64,000 bases of DNA from Bradyrhizobium sp. MOS003 (GCF_003020125.1 NZ_PYFW01000001.1:1736001-1800000); one strand, 5' to 3'; positions 1 to 9,157 are shown, numbered from the stretch's first letter. A program made the numbers and translations. Notes: generated from the letters alone by a model not told the origin.

Positions 1-905
1 TGTCAAGCCTGCTCACGAACTCGTCCGCCATGACCGCGCTCCAGACCTTGCGGTCTGTCAGCTCGCAACTCTCCACCACGCAGAGCCGGATTTCCACCGG
101 CCAGCGCGTGGCCACGGCCGCTGACAACGCCGCCTACTGGTCGATCGCGACCTCGATGCGCGCCGACAACGCCGCGCTCTCCGCCGTATCCGACTCGCTC
201 GGTCTGTCGGCCGCGACCGTCGACACCGAATACACCGCTCTGAACAAGGTCCTCGGCGACAGCAACTCCGGCCTGACCAAGCTGCAGTCGCTGCTGGTCG
301 AAGCCAAGACGGCCGGTATCGATCGCAGCAAGATCCAGTCGGAAATCACCCAGATCCAGCAGGATATGAAGAACGTCGCCAACGCGGCGACCTTCAACGG
401 CGTCAACTGGCTGAGCACCAACGCCTCCACGCCGGCGACCGTCAACCTGGTGTCGTCGTTCTCGCGCGTCGGCTCTACGCCGACCACCAGCTCGATCACC
501 GTGACAGTCGCGAACTACTCGCTCTACACCTCGAGCACGGGCGGTATCCTCGACACGGTGAGCGGAAGCGCCTCGGTCGATAGCCTCAACATCGGTTCGC
601 TGACCGACTCGACCGCCGACCAGGCCATTCTCGATGGTTACATCGCGAAGGTCACCGCAGCGATCGGCACGGTGTCGTCGGGTGCCGCCAACCTCGGCGC
701 CATCAAGAACCGTATCTCGAACAACTCGGAGTTCGTGAAGTCGCTGATGGACTCGGTGGATCGCGGTATCGGCCAGCTCGTCGACGCCGACATGAACCAG
801 GAGTCCACCCGTCTGGCGGCCCTCCAGGTCCAGCAGCAGCTCGGTGTTCAGGCGCTCTCGATCGCCAACAACAACAGCCAGAGCATCCTGTCGCTGTTCC
901 GCTAA
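1..905 (+). CDS. lafA1: Lateral flagellin, first tandem copy (5' end at window edge)
   Basis: Structural subunit of the flagellar filament, exported through the flagellar type III apparatus. About 301 residues, much shorter than the large subpolar flagellins of bradyrhizobia, so it fits the lateral (Laf) type. The N-terminal D0/D1 helix (SAMTALQTL, ISTGQRVATAADNAAYW) and the C-terminal helix ending NNNSQSILSLFR are both complete. Reading back in frame, bases 1-2 are TG followed by TCA AGC CTG CTC. This matches the second copy's start (Met-Ala-Ser-Ser-Leu-Leu), so the true ATG very likely begins one base before the window; the internal ATG at 30 lies within the conserved export helix and is not the start. 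The neighbour at 1169 is a close paralogue. The number in the symbol is by order only. Confidence 0.93.
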   Translation, partial: SSLLTNSSAMTALQTLRSVSSQLSTTQSRISTGQRVATAADNAAYWSIATSMRADNAALSAVSDSLGLSAATVDTEYTALNKVLGDSNSGLTKLQSLLVEAKTAGIDRSKIQSEITQIQQDMKNVANAATFNGVNWLSTNASTPATVNLVSSFSRVGSTPTTSSITVTVANYSLYTSSTGGILDTVSGSASVDSLNIGSLTDSTADQAILDGYIAKVTAAIGTVSSGAANLGAIKNRISNNSEFVKSLMDSVDRGIGQLVDADMNQESTRLAALQVQQQLGVQALSIANNNSQSILSLFR

Positions 906-923
906 GCCTTCAAGGATCTCGGG

Positions 924-960
924 AGGGCCGCGCTTCTCGCGAAGCGCGGCCCTTTCGTTT
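924..960 (+). terminator. Rho-independent terminator after first flagellin
   Basis: A perfect 13-bp stem (924-936 pairing with 941-953) with a TCGC loop is followed by TTCGTTT. It starts 19 bases after the flagellin stop codon and separates the two flagellin genes, so each is probably its own transcript. Confidence 0.88.
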
Positions 961-1168
961 GCCTGACGCGCGCACCGTGGTTTCGGCCGTGCTGTTGCAA
1001 CGGGATCACAGCCCCACAAGCCTCGCATAAGCTTCGCTGGCTATCCTCGCCGTTACGACAGGTTGGGCCCACGCGCATTTCCGCAGCCCAAAGGCATGAC
1101 GCCGCCCTGTCGTACCGGTGCAAGTCCGGTATGTCCCCATCCAATCTGTTTTCAAAGGGACATCAACG

Positions 1169-2080
1169 ATGGCTTCCAGCCTGCTTACCAACTCTGCTGC
1201 AATGACTGCGCTCCAGACCCTCCGGAATGTCAGCGCCAGCCTGCAGACGACCGAAAACCGGATCTCCACCGGCCAGCGCGTCTCGACCGCGTCGGACAAC
1301 TCGGCCTATTGGTCGATCGCGACCTCGATGCGTGCCGACAACGCCGCGCTCTCCGCCGTCTCCGACTCGCTCGGTCTGTCGGCTGCGACCGTCGACACCG
1401 AATACACCGCCCTGAACAAGGTCATCGGCGACCAGAACTCCGGCCTGACCAAGCTCCAGGCGCTGCTGGTCGAAGCCAAGACCGCCGGTATCGACCGTAC
1501 CAAGATCCAGGCTGAAATCACCCAGATCCAGCAGGACATGAAGAACGTCGCCAACGCGGCAACCTTCAACGGCGTCAACTGGCTGAGCACCAACGCCTCC
1601 ACCCCGACCACCGTCAACCTGGTGTCGTCGTTCTCGCGCGTTGGCGCCACGCCGACGATCAACACCATCACGGTGACGGTGGCCAACTACTCGCTCTACA
1701 CCGCGACCACGGGCGGCATCCTCGACACGGTGAGCGGCAGCGCGTCGGTCGACAGCCTCAACATCGGTGCACTGACCGACTCGACGGCCCACCAGGCCAT
1801 CATCGACACCTACATCGCGCAGGTCACCGCCGCGATCAACACGGTCAGCCAGTCCGCCGCCAACCTCGGCGCAATCAAGAACCGCATCTCCAACAACACG
1901 GAGTTCGTGAAGTCGCTGATGGATTCGGTGGATCGCGGTATCGGCCAGCTGGTCGACGCCGACATGAACGCGGAATCGACCCGGCTCCAGGCGCTGCAGA
2001 CACAGCAGCAGCTCGGCGTTCAGGCGCTCTCGATCGCCAACCAGAACAGCCAGAGCATCCTGTCGCTGTTCCGCGGCTAA
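1169..2080 (+). CDS. lafA2: Lateral flagellin, second tandem copy
   Basis: 303-residue flagellin that forms the filament together with or instead of the first copy. It keeps the same N-terminal helix, the central block EAKTAGIDR...QDMKNVANAATFNGVNWLS and the C-terminal helix ending NQNSQSILSLFRG. Differences from the upstream copy are scattered single residues, so this is a tandem duplication. The ATG at 1169 is chosen because AAAGGGA lies eight bases upstream and the protein then begins MASSLLTNS, as flagellins do; an in-frame start at 1118 would add residues not found in the family. The 260-base gap upstream holds the terminator of copy 1 and presumably this gene's own promoter. Confidence 0.96.
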   Translation: MASSLLTNSAAMTALQTLRNVSASLQTTENRISTGQRVSTASDNSAYWSIATSMRADNAALSAVSDSLGLSAATVDTEYTALNKVIGDQNSGLTKLQALLVEAKTAGIDRTKIQAEITQIQQDMKNVANAATFNGVNWLSTNASTPTTVNLVSSFSRVGATPTINTITVTVANYSLYTATTGGILDTVSGSASVDSLNIGALTDSTAHQAIIDTYIAQVTAAINTVSQSAANLGAIKNRISNNTEFVKSLMDSVDRGIGQLVDADMNAESTRLQALQTQQQLGVQALSIANQNSQSILSLFRG

Positions 2081-2098
2081 GCGGCGCTTTCGAAAACG

Positions 2099-2124
2099 AC
2101 CGTGCTCCCTTGAGGGAGCACGGT
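2099..2124 (+). terminator. Hairpin after second flagellin
   Basis: An 11-bp perfect inverted repeat (ACCGTGCTCCC / GGGAGCACGGT) with a TTGA loop lies 18 bases past the stop codon. There is no T-run after it, so it may end transcription weakly or protect the 3' end of the flagellin mRNA. Confidence 0.65.
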
Positions 2125-2275
2125 CCCCGCCGTGACCGGCGGACGTAACGGCACGACGTGCCCGCAATCGAACTCCCGACGTCGAATTTTCATGCGACAC
2201 GCGCGGCGATCGCGCGTCCCTGCGTGCATTGCCGCCGACCTGATTGCATCGCCAAGGCTTCTTGAGATGAGCCTG

Positions 2276-2301
2276 TTGTAAAATAGGCCTTCTTGTAAAA
2301 T
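2276..2301 (+). promoter_or_regulatory. Tandem TTGTAAAAT repeats upstream of fliF
   Basis: The nonamer TTGTAAAAT occurs at 2276-2284 and again at 2293-2301, a 17-bp period, about 100 bases before the fliF start, inside the 323-base gene-free gap 2081-2403. OmpR-type regulators bind direct repeats, and FtcR-family regulators are reported to control fliF in Brucella. I infer that this could be the LafR site, or part of the core promoter of the long flagellar operon. Apart from the hairpin at 2099 I see nothing else in this gap. Confidence 0.4.
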
Positions 2302-2403
2302 TGCAACGCCTCGCCTGCGAACTGACACATTCGCGTCCTCGCGCAACCTTCAGACAAGGTTGGCAGCGGAGTGTTCTATACGTTCGCATTGGTACGAGGT
2401 CAT

Positions 2404-4032
2404 ATGCTCAGTCGTGCGCAGGTACAGCAACTGCTCAACAATCTGCTGGAGCTTGGGCCGCGACGCCTGATGGCCCTGGGCCTGATCGGCTTTGCCGTTC
2501 TCGTGACCGTCGTCGGCGGCGCGTATTATCTGAGCCGGCCTGAATTCGAGACGCTCTATACCGGCCTCACCCGCGAGGACGTGACGCGCATGGGCGCGGC
2601 GCTGCGCGAGCAGAATATCGCCTTCGACGTCAATACGGCGGGCGATGCGCTCTCGGTGCGTCCGAGCCAGACCATGCAGGCGCGTATGCTGCTCGCCGAG
2701 AAGGGGCTGCCGACCAGCGCCAATTCCGGGTACGAGCTGTTCGACAAGATCGGCTCGCTCGGGCTGACCTCGTTCATGCAGGAGGTCACCAAGCTCCGGG
2801 CGCTGGAAGGCGAGATCGCGCGCACCGTGCAGCTGATGAAGGGCGTCAAGGCGGCGCGGGTGCATATCGTGCTGCCGGTGCGCGGTTCGTTCCGCGCGAC
2901 GCAGCAACCGCCGTCCGCGTCGGTCGTGCTGCGCACAGATGGCGCGATCGAGGCACGCACGGCGCAGTCGATCCGCCATCTCGTCGCCGCCGCCATTCCC
3001 GGCATGAGCCGTGACAAGGTGACGGTGCTGGATGCCGACGGCTCGATGCTGCTTGCCGAAGAGGACGAGGCGAGCGCCGCCCCGACCAAGATGGCGAGCC
3101 TGCAGAAGACCGTCGGCGGCATGGTGCAGGAGAACATCCGCAAGGCGCTGACGCCGTATCTCGGCCTCGACAATTTCGAGGTCAGCGTCTCGCCGCAGCT
3201 CTCCACCGACAAGAAGCAGATCAACGAGACCGTGTACGATCCCGAGAGCCGGGCCGAGCGTTCGGTGCGGAACGTGCGCGAGAAGGAATCGTCGCAGAAC
3301 GCCGACCGTTCGACGCCGACGACGGTGCAGCAAAACCTTCCCGATCAGCAGGTCAACGCCGGCGGCGGCAAGAACTCCAGCGAGGACAAGACCCGCCGCG
3401 AGGACGTCACCAATTTCGAGGTCTCGTCCAAGACCACGACGACGGTGAGCGACGGCTATTCCGTCAAGAAGCTCTTCATCGCCGTCCTGGTCAATCGCGC
3501 ACGGCTGGTCGCCGATCTCGGCGACAAGACCAACCAAGCCATCGTCGACAGCAAGCTCGCCGAGATCAGCCAGCTCGCAGCGACGGCCGGCGGACTGGAC
3601 AAGACGCGGGGCGACCAGATCCAGGTGACGGCCGTCGACTTCATCGAGGGCTCGCGCGAACTGGCGCCGGTGCCCCCGATCAGCTTCGTCGAGATGATCA
3701 ACAAGCAGCTCGGCAGCGTCGTCAACGCGGTGACGATCCTGGCCGTCGCCTCGATGCTGGTCTGGTTCGGATTGCGGCCCGCGGTCAACGGCATTCTGAC
3801 CCATCGCGCGCAGCAGGAACAGGCCGAGGCTGCCGAGGTCGCCGAGCTCGAAGCCGCCGCCGCCGCCCTCGCGTTGCCGGACAGCGAGGAGGCCGAGCTC
3901 AATCTCGTCGAAGACCTCGAAGGCAAGATGCAGCGAACGCCGCAGAAGCGACTGGAGCAGATCGTCCGGCTCGATCAGGCGCAGGCTGCTGCGATCCTTA
4001 AAGACTGGATGCGACGCGAGGAGGCGGCATGA
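2404..4032 (+). CDS. fliF: Flagellar MS-ring protein FliF
   Basis: 542-residue inner-membrane protein that assembles the MS ring housing the export apparatus. It has a transmembrane helix near residues 18-42, then the YscJ/FliF ring-building domain (ETLYTGLTREDVTRMGAAL, LRALEGEIARTV, ARVHIVLP), a second periplasmic domain, a low-complexity charged linker and a second membrane helix near residues 430-455. A cytosolic tail follows that would bind FliG. The start at 2404 is preceded by ACGAGGT at good spacing; the in-frame ATG further upstream has no such site. It overlaps the next gene by ATGA, so it heads the co-translated run reaching to about 19266. Confidence 0.96.
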   Translation: MLSRAQVQQLLNNLLELGPRRLMALGLIGFAVLVTVVGGAYYLSRPEFETLYTGLTREDVTRMGAALREQNIAFDVNTAGDALSVRPSQTMQARMLLAEKGLPTSANSGYELFDKIGSLGLTSFMQEVTKLRALEGEIARTVQLMKGVKAARVHIVLPVRGSFRATQQPPSASVVLRTDGAIEARTAQSIRHLVAAAIPGMSRDKVTVLDADGSMLLAEEDEASAAPTKMASLQKTVGGMVQENIRKALTPYLGLDNFEVSVSPQLSTDKKQINETVYDPESRAERSVRNVREKESSQNADRSTPTTVQQNLPDQQVNAGGGKNSSEDKTRREDVTNFEVSSKTTTTVSDGYSVKKLFIAVLVNRARLVADLGDKTNQAIVDSKLAEISQLAATAGGLDKTRGDQIQVTAVDFIEGSRELAPVPPISFVEMINKQLGSVVNAVTILAVASMLVWFGLRPAVNGILTHRAQQEQAEAAEVAELEAAAAALALPDSEEAELNLVEDLEGKMQRTPQKRLEQIVRLDQAQAAAILKDWMRREEAA

Positions 4033-4721
4033 ACGCGGCAATCGGAAAACTCCTGACGCAGTTCGACGCGAACGGTCGGGCCAAATCACCGCCGCCTCCG
4101 CCGCCCAGGATACAGGACGTGCTGACGAGGCCGAAGGAGGTCATGCGCGAGCCTCCGCCGCAGCCTCAGGCCCAGCCCCAACCGCAACCGCAGTCGCCGT
4201 TATCGGCACCGAAGGCGGAAGCCCCGCCGGCCGGTCTGCTGGACGATGCCTACCGTCGCGGCCACGCGGCCGGCGTCGCGGAAGGCGACGCCATGCTCGC
4301 CGAGGAGCGCGTTCGCAGTGCGATCCGGCTCGGGGAGGAACGCGCCAAATGGTCCGACCAGCAGGCGGTCGCGATCGTCGGCGGTTTCGAGACGGCTTGC
4401 CGCGAGATCGAGACCAACATCGCAAGCGCCGTGGCGCGCATATTGCTGCCGTTCCTCACCGAGGCGGTCCGCGACAAGGCGATCGGATCGCTGGTGGAGC
4501 AGGTTGCGGCGCTGATCGGCAATTCGCCGGTGCCGGTGTTCAAGGTCACCGGACCGAGCGAGCTGCTCGACCTCGTGAAAGCGCAGCTCGAGGCGTCGAG
4601 GCGAACCGGTATCGAGTACGAGGCGGCCGATACCCTGGAGGTTCGCGTCGTGGCCGACCAGACCGTGATCGAGACGCAGATCACGGCCTGGAGCGAACGC
4701 CTGAAGGAAGCGCGCCGGTAA
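4029..4721 (+). CDS. fliH: FliH/FlbE-like flagellar export regulator
   Basis: 230-residue soluble protein. The N-terminal third is proline- and glutamine-rich (residues 20-60), followed by a helical segment (YRRGHAAGVAEGDAML) and a FliH-like C-terminal domain (residues 100-230) with regularly spaced Ala/Glu and the ending TQITAWSERLKEA. FliH proteins hold the export ATPase FliI in check and tether it to the gate. The start codon overlaps the fliF stop (ATGA). FliI itself is not in the window. Sequence conservation in this family is low, so the assignment rests on size, composition and position between fliF and motB. Confidence 0.75.
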   Translation: MNAAIGKLLTQFDANGRAKSPPPPPPRIQDVLTRPKEVMREPPPQPQAQPQPQPQSPLSAPKAEAPPAGLLDDAYRRGHAAGVAEGDAMLAEERVRSAIRLGEERAKWSDQQAVAIVGGFETACREIETNIASAVARILLPFLTEAVRDKAIGSLVEQVAALIGNSPVPVFKVTGPSELLDLVKAQLEASRRTGIEYEAADTLEVRVVADQTVIETQITAWSERLKEARR

Positions 4722-4727
4722 CCCGCC

Positions 4728-6041
4728 ATGGAAGAGGTCAAGCAGGAGCTCGTGATCGTCCGCCGGCGCAGTGCCTTCGCCGAAGAGGCGCATCACGGCG
4801 GCGTATGGAAGATCGCCTATGCGGACTTCATGACCGCGATGATGGCGTTCTTCCTAGTGATGTGGCTGCTCAACGCGCTCAATCAGGATCAGAAGCAGGT
4901 CGTCGCGAGCTATTTCAATCCGATCCAGCTCGCGGAAAATGCCCCGGCGCCGAAGGGCCTGAAGAATCTCTCCAAGAAGGAGCCGACGTCGTTCGAAGGT
5001 CAGGACGGCAAGCGTCAGCCGGCCGGCTCGAACGAAGAGCGACGCGGTGACTCGCCGACGGCCGAGAAGCCGGCCTCCTATGAAGAGAAGGTCCTGTTCC
5101 GCGATCCCTACGCGACGCTCGCCGAGATCGCGAACAGCGCGAACCAATCCTCGGGACAGCGCCGTGCCGGCGCGCTGACATCCGCCGAAGAGGATGGCTT
5201 CAAGGGTGGCGATGCCTACCGCGATCCCTTTGACCCCGGCTATTGGAAGCTGGCGCCGCAAGCGTCCAAGGATACCGATCGCATGATCGAGAGCGAGCCC
5301 AGGCCGAATGCCTCCGCGCGCGCCGGTGCGCCGGGCACAAATCAGGGCGAGCCGCAGCAGCGTCGTGCCAAGGCCGACGATGCCGGCGGAAGCCTGGCGC
5401 CGAACGCGGATGCGTCGTCGGCAAACCCGTCGCCATTGCTGCCGCCCGGGTCCGCGCCGGCGCAAGCCTCGCGCGAGGGCAGCGCCCAAGCCACCATTCA
5501 AGCCAACGCCGCCGCGCAGGCGCGTCCCGGCGATTCGACGAAGGAGCCCGAGCCGCGCGATGCGGCGCAAGCCCAGCAGCCGACCGTCAAGCAGCTTCAG
5601 GCCGCCGTCGCGGAGGCGCTGTCGGACATCAAGGCGGGCGCCGGGCCGGCGGCGGAGGTGCGTCAGGTCGAGGAGGGCCTCCTGATCAGCCTGACCGACG
5701 ACGCGAGCTTCGGCATGTTCGCGGTCGGCTCGGCCGAGCCGCGGCCCGAGCTGATCCGCGTGATCGACAAGATCGGGCCGCTGCTGACGAAGCGCCAGGG
5801 CATGATCATCGTCCGCGGTCATACCGACAGCCGGCCGTATCGTTCGGAGACTTACGACAATTGGCGGCTGTCGACCGCACGTGCGCAGATGGCTTATTAC
5901 ATGCTGGTTCGCTCCGGCGTCGACGCACTGCGGATCGAGCATGTCGAAGGTTATGCCGACCGCCGGCCGAAGCTTCCGAACGATCCGGCGGCCGCGCAGA
6001 ACCGCCGGATCGAGATCCTGATCCGTGAGAAGCGCCCTTGA
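4728..6041 (+). CDS. motB: Flagellar stator protein MotB
   Basis: 437-residue stator subunit anchoring MotA to peptidoglycan. A single membrane helix near residues 28-52 carries the proton-binding aspartate (Asp33 in IAYADFMTAMMAFF). A long Pro/Ala/Gln-rich periplasmic linker follows, then an OmpA-like peptidoglycan-binding domain near residues 310-435 with GHTDSRPY, STARAQMAYYML and AQNRRIEILI. The long linker is usual for rhizobial MotB. No motA is next to it, so the MotA partner must be encoded outside the window. The gene ends inside TTGA, shared with the TTG start of motC. Confidence 0.95.
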   Translation: MEEVKQELVIVRRRSAFAEEAHHGGVWKIAYADFMTAMMAFFLVMWLLNALNQDQKQVVASYFNPIQLAENAPAPKGLKNLSKKEPTSFEGQDGKRQPAGSNEERRGDSPTAEKPASYEEKVLFRDPYATLAEIANSANQSSGQRRAGALTSAEEDGFKGGDAYRDPFDPGYWKLAPQASKDTDRMIESEPRPNASARAGAPGTNQGEPQQRRAKADDAGGSLAPNADASSANPSPLLPPGSAPAQASREGSAQATIQANAAAQARPGDSTKEPEPRDAAQAQQPTVKQLQAAVAEALSDIKAGAGPAAEVRQVEEGLLISLTDDASFGMFAVGSAEPRPELIRVIDKIGPLLTKRQGMIIVRGHTDSRPYRSETYDNWRLSTARAQMAYYMLVRSGVDALRIEHVEGYADRRPKLPNDPAAAQNRRIEILIREKRP

Positions 6042-7216
6042 TCAGGCTGCTCCTCCGCGTCGCATTGCTGCTCCTGCCGTTCACGGCAGCGAACGTGCTT
6101 GCGGAGCCCGCGCGCCAGTCGGGCGAGCCCTATGAGCTCGTCCGCGGGTTGCAGGCGGTGCAGGACGGCATCGCCAATGGTGACACCGCCGCGCATGGCA
6201 GCCACATCACGCTGATCCGGCAGATCGGAGAGAGATTTCTCGCCGCCGATCCCGGCGTGTGGAGCAATGCGCAAAACAGCCAGGCTGCGGTCATCTATCT
6301 GCTCAGCGGCGGCGCGCCGCAAATCGTCCGCAAGCTGCCGCGCGACAGGATGAACATCGACGAGCGGTTGTTCAACGGTGCGCTCGCCTATGTCGAGGGT
6401 CGTCAGGAGGAGGCGCGGGAGCTGCTCAAGGATGTCAAGCCGCGGACGCTGTCATCGGGTCTCGGCGGACAGGTCGCGCTGGTCCAGGGCGCGCTGTTCG
6501 CGCGCGCCGAGGCATCACTCGCGATCGAACGTCTTGACGACGCCCGGCTGCTCCTGCCCGGCACGCTGGTGGAGGAGGCGGCCTTGCGCCGCGAGATCCT
6601 GCTGGTGGGGCAGGCGGAGGATTTCGACAAGTTCGAGTTCCTGACGCTGGCCTATATCCGCCACTACCGCAACTCGATCTATGCCGGCGATTTCTGGCAG
6701 CGCTTCTCCACAGGACTGGCGCAATCGAGTCTTGCGCTCGACGAGCGTCGCTTCGCGCGGATCGCAGCGCTGCTCGAGCAGATCGAGCGCGCGGGCCGCC
6801 TCAAGCTCTATCTCGTGATCGCGCGCGCGGCGATGCTGCGCGGACAGCTGGCCGTGACGCGGCTTGCCGGCGAACGGGCGCTGACGCTCAGCGCCGACGC
6901 CTCGGCGGAGCGCGAGCGGGCGCATTTCTTCCGCGGCGTCGCACGGGCGCTCACCGACGAATATGAGGGCGGTCTCGCCGAGCTGAAGGCACTCGACCGG
7001 TCGAAGCTGCCCGAGCGGGACGTCCCCCTTCTGAATGCCACGGTGCAGCTCGCGCTCGATGTTCGCAAGCCGCTTCCGGGCGGATCCGCCACTGCTGCCG
7101 ATAAACCTCCGGCAACGCCGGCGCGTCTCGATCTGGCGTCATCGACCGTAACGCTGGCGCGCGCGCATAAGAAACTCGGCGAACTCGAACTCCTGACCAG
7201 GGACCGCCGTCCATGA
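6038..7216 (+). CDS. motC: Periplasmic motility protein MotC
   Basis: 392-residue exported protein of the rhizobial MotC family, which acts in the periplasm with MotB to stabilise the stator. A signal peptide covers residues 1-22 (IRLLLRVALLLLPFTAANVLA). The body is mostly helical with conserved-looking stretches such as ERLFNGALAYVEGR, FLTLAYIRHYRNSIYAGDFW and ARAAMLRGQLAV. The start codon is TTG at 6038, overlapping the motB stop as TTGA; the next in-frame ATG would remove the signal peptide. The C-terminal 60 residues are low-complexity. It overlaps fliK by ATGA. Confidence 0.88.
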   Translation: MIRLLLRVALLLLPFTAANVLAEPARQSGEPYELVRGLQAVQDGIANGDTAAHGSHITLIRQIGERFLAADPGVWSNAQNSQAAVIYLLSGGAPQIVRKLPRDRMNIDERLFNGALAYVEGRQEEARELLKDVKPRTLSSGLGGQVALVQGALFARAEASLAIERLDDARLLLPGTLVEEAALRREILLVGQAEDFDKFEFLTLAYIRHYRNSIYAGDFWQRFSTGLAQSSLALDERRFARIAALLEQIERAGRLKLYLVIARAAMLRGQLAVTRLAGERALTLSADASAERERAHFFRGVARALTDEYEGGLAELKALDRSKLPERDVPLLNATVQLALDVRKPLPGGSATAADKPPATPARLDLASSTVTLARAHKKLGELELLTRDRRP

Positions 7217-8535
7217 CCAAGCTCAGTGGAACCTCCGGCCAAATTTTCTCGGGTCTCGCCGAGAGCCTCAACATTCGCGGGACGTCGCGGTCGGCGAAAA
7301 GCGCCGGGGCCAAATCGCAGGGCGGCTCGTCGTTCAACGATCTGCTCCACACCGTCTCGAGCCTTGCCAAGCAGGCACTGAACGATGAGGGCAGCGACAC
7401 GACCGCGAAGGCCGGAACGCTGCGCACGCGTCTCGCCCACCCGGCGGGCAAGGACAAGTCGAAAGACGAGACGGACGATCGCACCGAGGCGATTGACGTG
7501 ATTGGGTCCGGCGACCAGACGACCGGCAAATCCTCGGAGACGCAAGGTCCGGTCGGCCATGAGCCGAAGCCGGACGTCTCCAATCGCCCGAACGTTGCCG
7601 CGATCGTGGGACAGGATCTCATTGCTGCATCGGCTGTAAAGACGTCGATGCCGTCGCAGTCGGGCGACAAGAAAGACGCGCGCGAGGAGCGCTCATCCGG
7701 CGCGAGGCGCGAAGCTCCGGCCGCCGGCATGGCAAAGGCAAGTACGGCGGATTCCGCGCCATCGGCCGCAGTTCCGACCGGCGCGCGTGCGCAAGGCGGG
7801 ACCTCGCAAGCCGCGGCCGCACAGCCGGGCAGCGATGCCTCCGCCAAAGCCATGCCCGCGGCATCAGGCTTCGAGGCCGTCACGGCCAATGTCGAACGCG
7901 CCGCCAAGGTCTCGACGCGTGACGCATTACCCGAGACGACCAAGGTCACCGTGGTCCAGCAGGAGACGCATCTGCCTCCGGCGCAGTTCAACGCTCCGCA
8001 ACAGGTCGCAAATGCGGTCGTCGCCGAGCTGAAGGACTCCACGGGCCCGGCGGCGTCCGCAGCGCCCGATCTCTCGGCATCCCAGACCAATGCGCCCGAT
8101 CAGCCGCTCAAGATCCTGACCATCAATCTCGAGCCGCCCGCGCTCGGCAACGTCACCGTGCGCCTTCGTCTCGTTGGCACCGAAGTGTCGGTCCACCTCG
8201 CGGCCGCGCGCAAGGACACCAGCCAGATGTTGGATCAGCAGCGCGACCAGATCCGCGATCTCATGCAGTCGGCGGGCTATGTCGCCGACGTCGCCCCCGT
8301 GCAACACGGCTCGCTGGACGGATTCCCGAGCGGCTCCGGCCAGTCGCAGCCGCAGCTCTCGGGCCAGCAACAGCCCTCGTCGCAGTCGCAAGGTACGTTC
8401 GGCGGCGCAGGCACGTCGTCGGGCCAATCCGACGGCGGCGCGAAGCAGGCCCGCCAGGAGCACCAGCCCAGTCAGGAGACCCGTCATGACCAGGACGTGG
8501 CGCCGCATCTTCGTCGCGGCCCTGTTTATCTGTAA
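7213..8535 (+). CDS. fliK: Flagellar hook-length control protein FliK (MotD-like)
   Basis: 440-residue secreted ruler protein that stops hook growth and switches export specificity. The first ~290 residues are Ser/Ala/Lys-rich and low in complexity. The C-terminal FliK domain spans about residues 295-380 (LTINLEPPALGNVTVRLRL, VHLAAARKD, QMLDQQRDQIRDLMQSAGY), where the L-x-P-x-x-L-G-x-V-x-V pattern is diagnostic. A Gln/Ser/Gly-rich tail follows. In rhizobia the homologue was first called MotD. It starts in an ATGA overlap with motC, and its last 50 bases overlap the transglycosylase gene. Confidence 0.9.
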   Translation: MTKLSGTSGQIFSGLAESLNIRGTSRSAKSAGAKSQGGSSFNDLLHTVSSLAKQALNDEGSDTTAKAGTLRTRLAHPAGKDKSKDETDDRTEAIDVIGSGDQTTGKSSETQGPVGHEPKPDVSNRPNVAAIVGQDLIAASAVKTSMPSQSGDKKDAREERSSGARREAPAAGMAKASTADSAPSAAVPTGARAQGGTSQAAAAQPGSDASAKAMPAASGFEAVTANVERAAKVSTRDALPETTKVTVVQQETHLPPAQFNAPQQVANAVVAELKDSTGPAASAAPDLSASQTNAPDQPLKILTINLEPPALGNVTVRLRLVGTEVSVHLAAARKDTSQMLDQQRDQIRDLMQSAGYVADVAPVQHGSLDGFPSGSGQSQPQLSGQQQPSSQSQGTFGGAGTSSGQSDGGAKQARQEHQPSQETRHDQDVAPHLRRGPVYL

Positions 8536-9067
8536 CGCGGGCGCTGCGGCCGCGGCCACCGACGGCGCGCGCCCCTGCGAACGCGAGATGGCGCGCGCGG
8601 CCCAGCAGCATGGGATTCCGCTCGGCATTCTCTATGCGGTCGGCCTCACCGAGACCGGCCGTCGTGGCGCGCTGCATCCTTACGCCCTCGGCGCCGACGG
8701 CCAGACCGTATTCGCCAAGGACATGGATGATGCGATCGCAAATTTCCAGGCCATGCGCAGCAAGGGCATCAAGCTGATCGATCTCGGCTGCATGCAGATC
8801 AACCATTACTATCACGGCGACAAGTTCGCCTCGGTGCGCGCCATGTTCGATCCCGCCAGGAACGTCGAATATGCCGCGCGCTTCCTGAAAGAGCTGAAGC
8901 AGCGCGAGGGCAGCTGGACCATGGCGGTGGCCCGCTACAATGCCGGCCCCAACAACCAGCCGGCGCAGAAGCGCTATGTCTGTCACATCGTGGCTCACCT
9001 GGTGTCGAGCGGCTTCGGCGCCTGGACCGACAAGGCGCGCTCGTTCTGTCAGCCGAAAACGACGTGA
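8486..9067 (+). CDS. Exported lytic transglycosylase (SLT domain)
   Basis: 193-residue protein with a signal peptide (residues 1-23, RIFVAALFICNAGAAAAA) and a soluble-lytic-transglycosylase fold. The predicted catalytic glutamate is in VGLTETGRRG, followed by the family motif LGCMQINHYYHG and the Tyr-Asn-Ala-Gly motif in VARYNAGPNN. Such enzymes open gaps in peptidoglycan for the rod and hook. ATG 8486 is chosen over longer in-frame starts because CAGGAG lies just upstream and a signal peptide follows directly. The gene overlaps the end of fliK in another frame. Its place inside the flagellar operon suggests a dedicated role, since the FlgJ-like protein at 17780 lacks a muramidase domain. Confidence 0.88.
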   Translation: MTRTWRRIFVAALFICNAGAAAAATDGARPCEREMARAAQQHGIPLGILYAVGLTETGRRGALHPYALGADGQTVFAKDMDDAIANFQAMRSKGIKLIDLGCMQINHYYHGDKFASVRAMFDPARNVEYAARFLKELKQREGSWTMAVARYNAGPNNQPAQKRYVCHIVAHLVSSGFGAWTDKARSFCQPKTT

Positions 9068-9157
9068 CGATTTGAAGTTGTGAATGGTCCCGAACCATCA
9101 GCCCCGCGCAAGCAAGATCCCCCATTGTAACTGCAACCTAGCAAAGGAGCCCACTTC

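Noticed and set aside
906..1168. A sigma-54 promoter (GG-N10-GC) ahead of the second flagellin
   Set aside because: I looked for TGGCAC-N5-TTGC; only poor partial matches occur, for example around 977-996. Not enough to claim.
2350..4089. A 579-codon open frame on the minus strand
   Set aside because: Antisense shadow of fliF with biased Arg/Leu/His composition and no family features.
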